This document shows, piece after piece, positions 48,501-62,780 of a stretch of DNA of 64,000 nt; positions within the stretch are counted from its first letter, which is position 1, and every line of letters begins with the position of its first letter. Both the position numbers and the translations under genes were made by a program. The notes under the pieces are model-generated. The model was not told where the DNA came from, did not search any database, and worked only from the letters and a program-made list of their open reading frames with translations. Source of the stretch: Actinernus sp. WN-2022 (lineage: Eukaryota > Cnidaria > Anthozoa > Actiniaria > Actinernidae); the NCBI GenBank assembly GCA_030867875.1, contig JAOWCC010000577.1, positions 74,953,012 through 75,017,011 of the forward strand. The letters run 5' to 3'.

Positions 48501-50100
48501 TCGCGAATTCAACTAATTATCTAGTTTTTCCAGTAACTCTGATGGCTGTAGGTCAATTTATTTCTATTGCGCCATCAATACCATCACTTTTGGGCAAGCT
48601 GTCACATTTGCAGTGTTATTGTACAAGCCAAGGTATTTGATTTGTACTGGTGTGTTTGACAACAACACACAGACTATATCCTTTATTTTTGGACATAGAA
48701 ATAACTGTGTTATATCTCGAATTCAACTAATTATCTAGTTTTTCTCGTAACTCTGCTGCCTGGAGGTCAATTTATTTCCATTGCACCATCAATACCATCA
48801 GTATTGGGCAAATTGTCACGTTTGCAGTGTTATGGTACAGGCCAAGGTCTTTGATTTGTACTGGAGTGTTTGACAACAACACACAGACTATATTCTTTAT
48901 CTTTGGACATAGAAATAACTGTGTTATATCTCGAATTCAACTAATTATCTAGTTTTTCTAGTAACTCTGCTGCCTGGAGGTCAATTTATTTCCATTGCAC
49001 CATCAATACCATCACTATTGGCCAAGTTTTCACATTTGCAGTGTTATTGTACAAGCCAAGGTATTTGATTTGTACTGGTGTGTTTGACAACAACACACAG
49101 ACTATATCCTTTATCTTTGGACATAGAAATAACTGTGATATATCTCGAATTCAACTAATTATCTAGTGTTTCTAGTAACTCTGCTGCCTGGAGGTCAATT
49201 TATTTCCATTGCACCATCAATACCATCACTATTGGCCAAGTTCTCACATTTGCAGTGTTATGGTACAGGCCAAGGTCTTTGATTTGTACTGGACTGTTTG
49301 ACAACAACACACAGACTATATCCTTCATTTTGGACATAGAAATAACTGTGTTATATCGCGAATTCAACTAATTATCTAGTTTTTCTAGTAACTCTGCTGC
49401 CTGGAGGTCAAATTATTTCCATTGCGCCATCAATACCATCACTATTGGCCAAGTTCTCACATTTGCAGTGTTATGGTACAGGCCAAGGTCTTTGATTTGT
49501 ACTGGAGTGTTTGACAACAACACACATACTATATCCTTTATCTTTGGACATAGAAATAACTGTGTTATATCGCAAATTCAACTAATTATCTAGTTTTCTA
49601 GTAACTCTGATGCCTGGAGGTCAATTTATTTCCATTGCGCCATCAATACCATCACTATTGGCCAAGTTCTCACATTTGCAGTGTTATGGTACAGGCAAAG
49701 GTCTTTGATTTGTACTAGTGTGTTCGACAATAACACACAGGCTATATCCTTTATTATTGGACATAGATATAACTGTGTTATATAGCGAATTCGACTAATT
49801 ATCTAGCTTTTCTAGTAACTCTGATGCCAGGAGGTCAATCTATTTCTATTGCGCCTTCAATACCATCAATATTGGGCAAGTTCTCACATTTGCAATGTTA
49901 TGGTACAGGCCAAGGTCTTTGATTTGTACTGGTGTGTTTGACAACAACACAGGCTATATCCTTTTATTTTGGACATATATATAACTGTGTTATATCGCGA
50001 ATTCAACTAATTATCTAGTTTTTCCAGTAACTCTGATGGCTGTAGGTCAATTTATTTCTATAGCGCCATCAATACCATCACTTTTGGGCAAGCTGTCACA
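45550..50100 (+). repeat. Right-hand higher-order repeat, copy 1
   Basis: Private markers define three successive copies: GGAGTTCAAT 45784/50892/54724, ACATTTACAGTG 47754/52225/56694 (position of CATTTAC), GTGTTGGACAATAAC 48231/52702/57171 (position of GGACAATAAC), and GTGATATATCTCG 49135/53606/58075. Copy 1 to copy 3 is a constant 8940 bp throughout. Copy 1 to copy 2 begins at 5108 bp (24 monomers) and becomes 4471 bp (21 monomers). Confidence 0.88.
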
Positions 50101-50659
50101 TTTGCAGTGTTATTGTACAAGCCAAGGTATTTGATTTGTACTGGTGTGTTTGACAACAACACACAGACTATATCCTTTATCTTTGGACATAGAAATAACT
50201 GTGTTATATCTCGAATTCAACTAATTATCTAGTTTTTCTAGTAACTCTGCTGCCTGGAGGTCAATTTATTTCCATTGCACCATCAATACCATCACTATTG
50301 GCCAAGTTCTCACATTTGCAGTGTTATGGTACAGGCCAAGGTCTTTGATTTGTACTGGAGTGTTTGACAACAACACACAGACTATATCCTTTATTTTTGG
50401 ACATAGCAATAACTGTGTTATATCGCGAATTCAACTAATTATCTAGTTTTTCTAATAACTCTGATGCCTGGAGGTCAATATATTTCCATTGCTCCATCAA
50501 TACCATCACTATTGGGCAAGTTCTCACATTTGCAATGTTATGGTACAGGCCAAGGTCTTTGATTTGTACTGGTGTGTTTGACAACAACACAGGCTATATC
50601 CTTTATTTTTTGACATAGATATAACTGTAATATATCGCAAATTCAACTAATTATCTAGT

Positions 50660-53600
50660 TTTCTAATAACTCTGATGCCTGGAGGTCAATTTATTTCCAT
50701 TGCTCCATCAATACCATCACTATTGGGCAAGTTCTCACATTTGCAATGTTATGGTACAGGCCAAGGTCTTTGATTTGTACTGGTGTGTTTGACAACAACA
50801 CAGGCTATATCCTTTATTTTTTGACATAGATATAACTGTAATATATCGCAAATTCAACTAATTATCTAGTTTTCTAGTAACTCTGATGCCTGGAGTTCAA
50901 TTTATTTCCATTGCGCCATCAATACCATCACTATTGGCCAAGTTCTCACATTTGCAGTGTTATGGTACAGGCAAAGGTCTTTGATTTGTACTAGTGTGTT
51001 CGACAATAACACACAGGCTATATCCTTTATTTTTGGACATAGATATAACTGTGTTATATAGCGAATTCGACTAATTATCTAGCTTTTCTAGTAACTCTGA
51101 TGCCAGGAGGTCAATCTATTTCTATTGCGCCTTCAATACCATCAATATTGGGCAAGTTCTCACATTTGCAATGTTATGGTACAGGCCAAGGTCTTTGATT
51201 TGTACTGGTGTGTTTGACAACAACACAGGCTATATCCTTTATTTTTTGACATAGATATAACTGTAATATATCGCAAATTCAACTAATTATCTAGTTTTTC
51301 TAATAACTCTGATGCCTGGAGGTCAATTTATTTCCATTGCTCCATCAATACCATCACTATTGGGCAAGTTCTCACATTTGCAATGTTATGGTACAGGCCA
51401 AGGTCTTTGATTTGTACTGGTGTGTTTGACAACAACACAGGCTATATCCTTTATTTTTTGACATAGATATAACTGTACTATATCGCGAATTCAACTAATT
51501 ATCTAGTTTTTCTAGTAACTCTGATGCCTGGAGGTCAATTTATTTGTATTGCGCCATCAATACCATCAGTATTGGGCAAATTGTCACGTTTGCAGTGTTA
51601 TGGTACAGGCCAAGGTCTTTGATTTGTACTGGAGTGTTTGACAACAACACACAGACTATATTCTTTATCTTTGGACATAGAAATAACTGTGTTATATCTC
51701 GAATTCAACTAATTATCTAGTTTTCTAGTAACTCTGCTGCCTGGAGGTCAATTTATTTCCATTGCTCCATCAATACCATCACTATTGGGCAAGTTCTCAC
51801 ATTTGCAATGTTATGGTACAGGCCAAGGTCTTTGATTTGTACTGGTGTGTTTGACAACAACACAGGCTATATCCTTTATTTTTTGACATAGATATAACTG
51901 TACTATATCGCGAATTCAACTAATTATCTAGTTTTTCTAGTAACTCTGATGCCTGGAGGTCAATTTATTTGTATTGCGCCATCAATACCATCAGTATTGG
52001 GCAAATTGTCACGTTTGCAGTGTTATGGTACAGGCCAAGGTCTTTGATTTGTACTGGAGTGTTTGACAACAACACACAGACTATATTCTTTATCTTTGGA
52101 CATAGAAATAACTGTGTTATATCTCGAATTCAACTAATTATCTAGTTTTCTAGTAACTCTGCTGCCTGGAGGTCAATTTATTTCCATTGCACCATCAATA
52201 CCATCACTATTGGCCAAGTTCTCACATTTACAGTGTTATGGTACAGGCAAAGGTCTTTGATTTGTACTGGAGTGTTTGACAACAACACACAGACTATATC
52301 CTTTATTTTTGGACATAGCAATAACTGTGTTATATCGCGAATTCAACTAATTATCTAGTTTTTCTAATACCTCTGATGCCTGGAGGTCAATATATTTCCA
52401 TTGCTCCATCAATACCATCACTATTGGGCAAGTTCTCACATTTGCAATGTTATGGTACAGGCCAAGGTCTTTGATTTGTACTGGTGTGTTTGACAACAAC
52501 ACAGGCTATATCCTTTATTTTTTGACATAGATATAACTGTAATATATCGCAAATTCAACTAATTATCTAGTTTTCTAGTAACTCTGATGCCTGGAGGTCA
52601 ATTTATTTCCATTGCGCCATCAATACCATCACTATTGGCCAAGTTCTCACATTTGCAGTGTTATGGTACAGGCAAAGGTCTTTGATTTGTACTAGTGTGT
52701 TGGACAATAACACACAGGCTATATCCTTTATTTTTGGACATAGATATAACTGTGTTATATAGCGAATTCGACTAATTATCTAGCTTTTCTAGTAACTCTG
52801 ATGCCAGGAGGTCAATCTATTTCTATTGCGCCTTCAATACCATCAATATTGGGCAAGTTCTCACATTTGCAATGTTATGGTACAGGCCAAGGTCTTTGAT
52901 TTGTACTGGTGTGTTTGACAACAACACAGGCTATATCCTTTATTTTTGGACATATATATAACTGTGTTATATCGCGAATTCAACTAATTATCTAGTTTTT
53001 CCAGTAACTCTGATGGCTGTAGGTCAATTTATTTCTATTGCGCCATCAATACCATCACTTTTGGGCAAGCTGTCACATTTGCAGTGTTATTGTACAAGCC
53101 AAGGTATTTGATTTGTACTGGTGTGTTTGACAACAACACACAGACTATATCCTTTATTTTTGGACATAGAAATAACTGTGTTATATCTCGAATTCAACTA
53201 ATTATCTAGTTTTTCTCGTAACTCTGCTGCCTGGAGGTCAATTTATTTCCATTGCACCATCAATACCATCAGTATTGGGCAAATTGTCACGTTTGCAGTG
53301 TTATGGTACAGGCCAAGGTCTTTGATTTGTACTGGAGTGTTTGACAACAACACACAGACTATATTCTTTATCTTTGGACATAGAAATAACTGTGTTATAT
53401 CTCGAATTCAACTAATTATCTAGTTTTTCTAGTAACTCTGCTGCCTGGAGGTCAATTTATTTCCATTGCACCATCAATACCATCACTATTGGCCAAGTTT
53501 TCACATTTGCAGTGTTATTGTACAAGCCAAGGTATTTGATTTGTACTGGTGTGTTTGACAACAACACACAGACTATATCCTTTATCTTTGGACATAGAAA

Positions 53601-54020
53601 TAACTGTGATATATCTCGAATTCAACTAATTATCTAGTGTTTCTAGTAACTCTGCTGCCTGGAGGTCAATTTATTTCCATTGCACCATCAATACCATCAC
53701 TATTGGCCAAGTTCTCACATTTGCAGTGTTATGGTACAGGCCAAGGTCTTTGATTTGTACTGGACTGTTTGACAACAACACACAGACTATATCCTTCATT
53801 TTGGACATAGAAATAACTGTGTTATATCGCGAATTCAACTAATTATCTAGTTTTTCTAGTAACTCTGCTGCCTGGAGGTCAAATTATTTCCATTGCGCCA
53901 TCAATACCATCACTATTGGCCAAGTTCTCACATTTGCAGTGTTATGGTACAGGCCAAGGTCTTTGATTTGTACTGGAGTGTTTGACAACAACACACATAC
54001 TATATCCTTTATCTTTGGAC
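50660..54020 (+). repeat. Right-hand higher-order repeat, copy 2 (internal deletions)
   Basis: Lacks three monomers (637 bp) that copies 1 and 3 have around 47.1-47.7 and 56.1-56.65 kb. It ends near 54.02 kb, where TATATCGCAAATTC of copy 1 (49567) is replaced by TATATCTCGAATTC and the sequence continues like 50.2 kb (GGACAT 50399 matches 54231, offset 3832 = 18 monomers). Confidence 0.85.
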
Positions 54021-54489
54021 ATAGAAATAACTGTGTTATATCTCGAATTCAACTAATTATCTAGTTTTTCTAGTAACTCTGCTGCCTGGAGGTCAATTTA
54101 TTTCCATTGCACCATCAATACCATCACTATTGGCCAAGTTCTCACATTTGCAGTGTTATGGTACAGGCCAAGGTCTTTGATTTGTACTGGAGTGTTTGAC
54201 AACAACACACAGACTATATCCTTTATTTTTGGACATAGCAATAACTGTGTTATATCGCGAATTCAACTAATTATCTAGTTTTTCTAATAACTCTGATGCC
54301 TGGAGGTCAATATATTTCCATTGCTCCATCAATACCATCACTATTGGGCAAGTTCTCACATTTGCAATGTTATGGTACAGGCCAAGGTCTTTGATTTGTA
54401 CTGGTGTGTTTGACAACAACACAGGCTATATCCTTTATTTTTTGACATAGATATAACTGTAATATATCGCAAATTCAACTAATTATCTA

Positions 54490-57400
54490 GTTTTCTAATA
54501 ACTCTGATGCCTGGAGGTCAATTTATTTCCATTGCTCCATCAATACCATCACTATTGGGCAAGTTCTCACATTTGCAATGTTATGGTACAGGCCAAGGTC
54601 TTTGATTTGTACTGGTGTGTTTGACAACAACACAGGCTATATCCTTTATTTTTTGACATAGATATAACTGTAATATATCGCAAATTCAACTAATTATCTA
54701 GTTTTCTAGTAACTCTGATGCCTGGAGTTCAATTTATTTCCATTGCGCCATCAATACCATCACTATTGGCCAAGTTCTCACATTTGCAGTGTTATGGTAC
54801 AGGCAAAGGTCTTTGATTTGTACTAGTGTGTTCGACAATAACACACAGGCTATATCCTTTATTTTTGGACATAGATATAACTGTGTTATATAGCGAATTC
54901 GACTAATTATCTAGCTTTTCTAGTAACTCTGATGCCAGGAGGTCAATCTATTTCTATTGCGCCTTCAATACCATCAATATTGGGCAAGTTCTCACATTTG
55001 CAATGTTATGGTACAGGCCAAGGTCTTTGATTTGTACTGGTGTGTTTGACAACAACACAGGCTATATCCTTTATTTTTTGACATAGATATAACTGTAATA
55101 TATCGCAAATTCAACTAATTATCTAGTTTTTCTAATAACTCTGATGCCTGGAGGTCAATTTATTTCCATTGCTCCATCAATACCATCACTATTGGGCAAG
55201 TTCTCACATTTGCAATGTTATGGTACAGGCCAAGGTCTTTGATTTGTACTGGTGTGTTTGACAACAACACAGGCTATATCCTTTATTTTTTGACATAGAT
55301 ATAACTGTACTATATCGCGAATTCAACTAATTATCTAGTTTTTCTAGTAACTCTGATGCCTGGAGGTCAATTTATTTGTATTGCGCCATCAATACCATCA
55401 GTATTGGGCAAATTGTCACGTTTGCAGTGTTATGGTACAGGCCAAGGTCTTTGATTTGTACTGGAGTGTTTGACAACAACACACAGACTATATTCTTTAT
55501 CTTTGGACATAGAAATAACTGTGTTATATCTCGAATTCAACTAATTATCTAGTTTTCTAGTAACTCTGCTGCCTGGAGGTCAATTTATTTCCATTGCTCC
55601 ATCAATACCATCACTATTGGGCAAGTTCTCACATTTGCAATGTTATGGTACAGGCCAAGGTCTTTGATTTGTACTGGTGTGTTTGACAACAACACAGGCT
55701 ATATCCTTTATTTTTTGACATAGATATAACTGTACTATATCGCGAATTCAACTAATTATCTAGTTTTTCTAGTAACTCTGATGCCTGGAGGTCAATTTAT
55801 TTGTATTGCGCCATCAATACCATCAGTATTGGGCAAATTGTCACGTTTGCAGTGTTATGGTACAGGCCAAGGTCTTTGATTTGTACTGGAGTGTTTGACA
55901 ACAACACACAGACTATATTCTTTATCTTTGGACATAGAAATAACTGTGTTATATCTCGAATTCAACTAATTATCTAGTTTTCTAGTAACTCTGCTGCCTG
56001 GAGGTCAATTTATTTCCATTGCACCATCAATACCCTCACTATTGGCCAAGTTGTCACATTTGCAGTGTTATGGTACAGGCCAAGGTCTTTGATTTGTACT
56101 GGACTGTTTGACAACAACACAGGCTATATCCTTTATTTTTTGACATAGAAATAACTGTGTTATATCGCGAATTCAACTAATTATCTAGTTTTTCTAGTAA
56201 CTCTGCTGCCTGGAGGTCAATTTATTTCCATTGCACCATCAATACCATCACTATTGGCCAAGTTCTCACATTTGCAGTGTTATGGTACAGGCCAAGGTCT
56301 TTGATTTGTACTGGAGTGTTTGACAACAACACACAGACTATATCCTTTATTTTTGGACATAGCAATAACTGTGTTATATCGCGAATTCAACTAATTATCT
56401 AGTTTTTCTAATAACTCTGATGCCTGGAGGTCAATATATTTCCATTGCTCCATCAATACCATCACTATTGGGCAAGTTCTCACATTTGCAATGTTATGGT
56501 ACAGGCAAAGGTCTTTGATTTGTACTGGTGTGTTTGACAACAACACAGGCTATATCCTTTATTTTTTGACATAGATATAACTGTAATATATCGCAAATTC
56601 AACTAATTATCTAGTTTTCTAGTAACTCTGATGCCTGGAGGTCAATTTATTTCCATTGCGCCATCAATACCATCACTATTGGCCAAGTTCTCACATTTAC
56701 AGTGTTATGGTACAGGCAAAGGTCTTTGATTTGTACTGGAGTGTTTGACAACAACACACAGACTATATCCTTTATTTTTGGACATAGCAATAACTGTGTT
56801 ATATCGCGAATTCAACTAATTATCTAGTTTTTCTAATACCTCTGATGCCTGGAGGTCAATATATTTCCATTGCTCCATCAATACCATCACTATTGGGCAA
56901 GTTCTCACATTTGCAATGTTATGGTACAGGCCAAGGTCTTTGATTTGTACTGGTGTGTTTGACAACAACACAGGCTATATCCTTTATTTTTTGACATAGA
57001 TATAACTGTAATATATCGCAAATTCAACTAATTATCTAGTTTTCTAGTAACTCTGATGCCTGGAGGTCAATTTATTTCCATTGCGCCATCAATACCATCA
57101 CTATTGGCCAAGTTCTCACATTTGCAGTGTTATGGTACAGGCAAAGGTCTTTGATTTGTACTAGTGTGTTGGACAATAACACACAGGCTATATCCTTTAT
57201 TTTTGGACATAGATATAACTGTGTTATATAGCGAATTCGACTAATTATCTAGCTTTTCTAGTAACTCTGATGCCAGGAGGTCAATCTATTTCTATTGCGC
57301 CTTCAATACCATCAATATTGGGCAAGTTCTCACATTTGCAATGTTATGGTACAGGCCAAGGTCTTTGATTTGTACTGGTGTGTTTGACAACAACACAGGC

Positions 57401-59050
57401 TATATCCTTTATTTTTGGACATATATATAACTGTGTTATATCGCGAATTCAACTAATTATCTAGTTTTTCCAGTAACTCTGATGGCTGTAGGTCAATTTA
57501 TTTCTATTGCGCCATCAATACCATCACTTTTGGGCAAGCTGTCACATTTGCAGTGTTATTGTACAAGCCAAGGTATTTGATTTGTACTGGTGTGTTTGAC
57601 AACAACACACAGACTATATCCTTTATTTTTGGACATAGAAATAACTGTGTTATATCTCGAATTCAACTAATTATCTAGTTTTTCTCGTAACTCTGCTGCC
57701 TGGAGGTCAATTTATTTCCATTGCACCATCAATACCATCAGTATTGGGCAAATTGTCACGTTTGCAGTGTTATGGTACAGGCCAAGGTCTTTGATTTGTA
57801 CTGGAGTGTTTGACAACAACACACAGACTATATTCTTTATCTTTGGACATAGAAATAACTGTGTTATATCTCGAATTCAACTAATTATCTAGTTTTTCTA
57901 GTAACTCTGCTGCCTGGAGGTCAATTTATTTCCATTGCACCATCAATACCATCACTATTGGCCAAGTTTTCACATTTGCAGTGTTATTGTACAAGCCAAG
58001 GTATTTGATTTGTACTGGTGTGTTTGACAACAACACACAGACTATATCCTTTATCTTTGGACATAGAAATAACTGTGATATATCTCGAATTCAACTAATT
58101 ATCTAGTGTTTCTAGTAACTCTGCTGCCTGGAGGTCAATTTATTTCCATTGCACCATCAATACCATCACTATTGGCCAAGTTCTCACATTTGCAGTGTTA
58201 TGGTACAGGCCAAGGTCTTTGATTTGTACTGGACTGTTTGACAACAACACACAGACTATATCCTTCATTTTGGACATAGAAATAACTGTGTTATATCGCG
58301 AATTCAACTAATTATCTAGTTTTTCTAGTAACTCTGCTGCCTGGAGGTCAAATTATTTCCATTGCGCCATCAATACCATCACTATTGGCCAAGTTCTCAC
58401 ATTTGCAGTGTTATGGTACAGGCCAAGGTCTTTGATTTGTACTGGAGTGTTTGACAACAACACACATACTATATCCTTTATCTTTGGACATAGAAATAAC
58501 TGTGTTATATCGCAAATTCAACTAATTATCTAGTTTTCTAGTAACTCTGATGCCTGGAGGTCAATTTATTTCCATTGCGCCATCAATACCATCACTATTG
58601 GCCAAGTTCTCACATTTGCAGTGTTATGGTACAGGCAAAGGTCTTTGATTTGTACTAGTGTGTTCGACAATAACACACAGGCTATATCCTTTATTTTTGG
58701 ACATAGATATAACTGTGTTATATAGCGAATTCGACTAATTATCTAGCTTTTCTAGTAACTCTGATGCCAGGAGGTCAATCTATTTCTATTGCGCCTTCAA
58801 TACCATCAATATTGGGCAAGTTCTCACATTTGCAATGTTATGGTACAGGCCAAGGTCTTTGATTTGTACTGGTGTGTTTGACAACAACACAGGCTATATC
58901 CTTTATTTTTGGACATATATATAACTGTGTTATATCGCGAATTCAACTAATTATCTAGTTTTTCCAGTAACTCTGATGGCTGTAGGTCAATTTATTTCTA
59001 TTGCGCCATCAATACCATCACTTTTGGGCAAGCTGTCACAATTGCAGTGT
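54490..59050 (+). repeat. Right-hand higher-order repeat, copy 3
   Basis: Matches copy 1 at offset 8940 from about 45.55 to 50.1 kb. Late differences, such as CCTTTATTTTTGGACAT at 58901 for CCTTTTATTTTGGACAT at 49961, show the copies are not fresh. A further five-monomer step (GTGATATATCTCG 58075 to 59141, 1066 bp) follows directly. Confidence 0.85.
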
Positions 59051-60659
59051 TATTGTACAAGCCAAGGTATTTGATTTGTACTGGTGTGTTTGACAACAAC
59101 ACACAGACTATATCCTTTATCTTTGGACATAGAAATAACTGTGATATATCTCGAATTCAACTAATTATCTAGTGTTTCTAGTAACTCTGCTGCCTGGAGG
59201 TCAATTTATTTCCATTGCACCATCAATACCATCACTATTGGCCAAGTTCTCACATTTGCAGTGTTATGGTACAGGCCAAGGTCTTTGATTTGTACTGGAC
59301 TGTTTGACAACAACACACAGACTATATCCTTCATTTTGGACATAGAAATAACTGTGTTATATCGCGAATTCAACTAATTATCTAGTTTTTCTAGTAACTC
59401 TGCTGCCTGGAGGTCAAATTATTTCCATTGCGCCATCAATACCATCACTATTGGCCAAGTTCTCACATTTGCAGTGTTATGGTACAGGCCAAGGTCTTTG
59501 ATTTGTACTGGAGTGTTTGACAACAACACACATACTATATCCTTTATCTTTGGACATAGAAATAACTGTGTTATATCGCAAATTCAACTAATTATCTAGT
59601 TTTCTAGTAACTCTGATGCCTGGAGGTCAATTTATTTCCATTGCGCCATCAATACCATCACTATTGGCCAAGTTCTCACATTTGCAGTGTTATGGTACAG
59701 GCAAAGGTCTTTGATTTGTACTAGTGTGTTCGACAATAACACACAGGCTATATCCTTTATTATTGGACATAGATATAACTGTGTTATATAGCGAATTCGA
59801 CTAATTATCTAGCTTTTCTAGTAACTCTGATGCCAGGAGGTCAATCTATTTCTATTGCGCCTTCAATACCATCAATATTGGGCAAGTTCTCACATTTGCA
59901 ATGTTATGGTACAGGCCAAGGTCTTTGATTTGTACTGGTGTGTTTGACAACAACACAGGCTATATCCTTTTATTTTGGACATATATATAACTGTGTTATA
60001 TCGCGAATTCAACTAATTATCTAGTTTTTCCAGTAACTCTGATGGCTGTAGGTCAATTTATTTCTATAGCGCCATCAATACCATCACTTTTGGGCAAGCT
60101 GTCACATTTGCAGTGTTATTGTACAAGCCAAGGTATTTGATTTGTACTGGTGTGTTTGACAACAACACACAGACTATATCCTTTATCTTTGGACATAGAA
60201 ATAACTGTGTTATATCTCGAATTCAACTAATTATCTAGTTTTTCTAGTAACTCTGCTGCCTGGAGGTCAATTTATTTCCATTGCACCATCAATACCATCA
60301 CTATTGGCCAAGTTCTCACATTTGCAGTGTTATGGTACAGGCCAAGGTCTTTGATTTGTACTGGAGTGTTTGACAACAACACACAGACTATATCCTTTAT
60401 TTTTGGACATAGCAATAACTGTGTTATATCGCGAATTCAACTAATTATCTAGTTTTTCTAATAACTCTGATGCCTGGAGGTCAATATATTTCCATTGCTC
60501 CATCAATACCATCACTATTGGGCAAGTTCTCACATTTGCAATGTTATGGTACAGGCCAAGGTCTTTGATTTGTACTGGTGTGTTTGACAACAACACAGGC
60601 TATATCCTTTATTTTTTGACATAGATATAACTGTAATATATCGCAAATTCAACTAATTA

Positions 60660-62780
60660 TCTAGTTTTCTAATAACTCTGATGCCTGGAGGTCAATTTAT
60701 TTCCATTGCTCCATCAATACCATCAGTATTGGGCAAGTTCTCACATTTGCAATGTTATGGTACAGGCCAAGGTCTTTGATTTGTACTGGTGTGTTTGACA
60801 ACAACACAGGCTATATCCTTTATTTTTTGACATAGATATAACTGTACTATATCGCGAATTCAACTAATTATCTAGTTTTTCTAGTAACTCTGATGCCTGG
60901 AGGTCAATTTATTTGTATTGCGCCATCAATACCATCAGTATTGGGCAAATTGTCACGTTTGCAGTGTTATGGTACAGGCCAAGGTCTTTGATTTGTACTG
61001 GAGTGTTTGACAACAACACACAGACTATATTCTTTATTTTTGGACATAGAAATAACTGTGTTATATCTCGAATTCAACTAATTATCTAGTTTTTCTAGTA
61101 ACTCTGCTGCCTGGAGGTCAATTTATTTCCATTGCACCATCAATACCATCACTATTGGCCAATTTCTCACATTTGCAGTGTTATGGTACAGGCCAAGGTC
61201 TTTGATTTGTACTGGACTGTTTGACAACAACACACAGACTATATCCTTTATTTTTGGACATAGAAATAACTGTGTTATATCGCGAATTCAACTAATTATC
61301 TAGTTTTTCTAGTAACTCTGCTGCCTGGAGGTCAATTTATTTCCATTGCACCATCAATACCATCACTATTGGCCAAGTTCTCACATTTGCAGTGTTATGG
61401 TACAGGCCAAGGTCTTTGATTTGTACTGGAGTGTTTGACAACAACACACAGACTATATCCTTTATTTTTGGACATAGCAATAACTGTGTTATATCGCGAA
61501 TTCAAATAATTATCTAGTTTTTCTAATACCTCTGATGCCTGGAGGTCAATATATTTCCATTGCTCCATCAATACCATCACTATTGGGCAAGTTCTCACAT
61601 TTGCAATGTTATGGTACAGGCCAAGGTCTTTGATTTGTACTGGTGTGTTTGACAACAACACAGGCTATATCCTTTATTTTTTGACATAGATATAACTGTA
61701 ATATATCGCAAATTCAACTAATTATCTAGTTTTCTAATAACTCTGATGCCTGGAGGTCAATTTATTTCCATTGCTCCATCAATACCATCAGTATTGGGCA
61801 AGTTCTCACATTTGCAATGTTATGGTACAGGCCAAGGTCTTTGATTTGTACTGGTGTGTTTGACAACAACACAGGCTATATCCTTTATTTTTTGACATAG
61901 ATATAACTGTACTATATCGCGAATTCAACTAATTATCTAGTTTTTCTAGTAACTCTGATGCCTGGAGGTCAATTTATTTGTATTGCGCCATCAATACCAT
62001 CAGTATTGGGCAAATTGTCACGTTTGCAGTGTTATGGTACAGGCCAAGGTCTTTGATTTGTACTGGAGTGTTTGACAACAACACACAGACTATATTCTTT
62101 ATCTTTGGACATAGAAATAACTGTGTTATATCTCGAATTCAACTAATTATCTAGTTTTTCTTGTAACTCTGCTGCCTGGAGGTCAATTTATTTCCATTGC
62201 ACCATCAATACCATCACTATTGGCCAAGTTCTCACATTTGCAGTGTTATGGTACAGGCCAAGGTCTTTGATTTGTACTGGACTGTTTGACAACAACACAC
62301 AGACTATATCCTTTATTTTTGGACATAGAAATAACTGTGTTATATCGCGAATTCAACTAATTATCTAGTTTTTCTAGTAACTCTGCTGCCTGGAGGTCAA
62401 TTTATTTCCATTGCACCATCAATACCATCACTATTGGCCAAGTTCTCACATTTGCAGTGTTATGGTACAGGCCAAGGTCTTTGATTTGTACTGGAGTGTT
62501 TGACAACAACACACAGACTATATCCTTTATTTTTGGGCATAGCAATAACTGTGTTATATCGCGAATTCAACTAATTATCTAGTTTTTCTAATAACTCTGA
62601 TGCCTGGAGGTCAATATATTTCCATTGCTCCATCAATACCATCACTATTGGGCAAGTTCTCACATTTGCAATGTTATGGTACAGGCCAAGGTCTTTGATT
62701 TGTACTGGTGTGTTTGACAACAACACAGGCTATATCCTTTATTTTTTGACATAGATATAACTGTAATATATCGCAAATTC
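60660..62780 (+). repeat. Five-monomer tandem duplication, 1065 bp
   Basis: The word CATCAGTATTGGGCAAGTTC is at 60721 and again at 61786. The corresponding block near 20.2 kb has it once, so the duplication happened in the right copy after the 41-kb-apart blocks separated. Confidence 0.8.

Noticed and set aside
61395..61661. 88-codon minus-strand open frame
   Set aside because: It runs through more than one satellite A monomer, so parts of its protein repeat. It is open only because a few local variants remove stops, and equivalent monomers elsewhere are closed.
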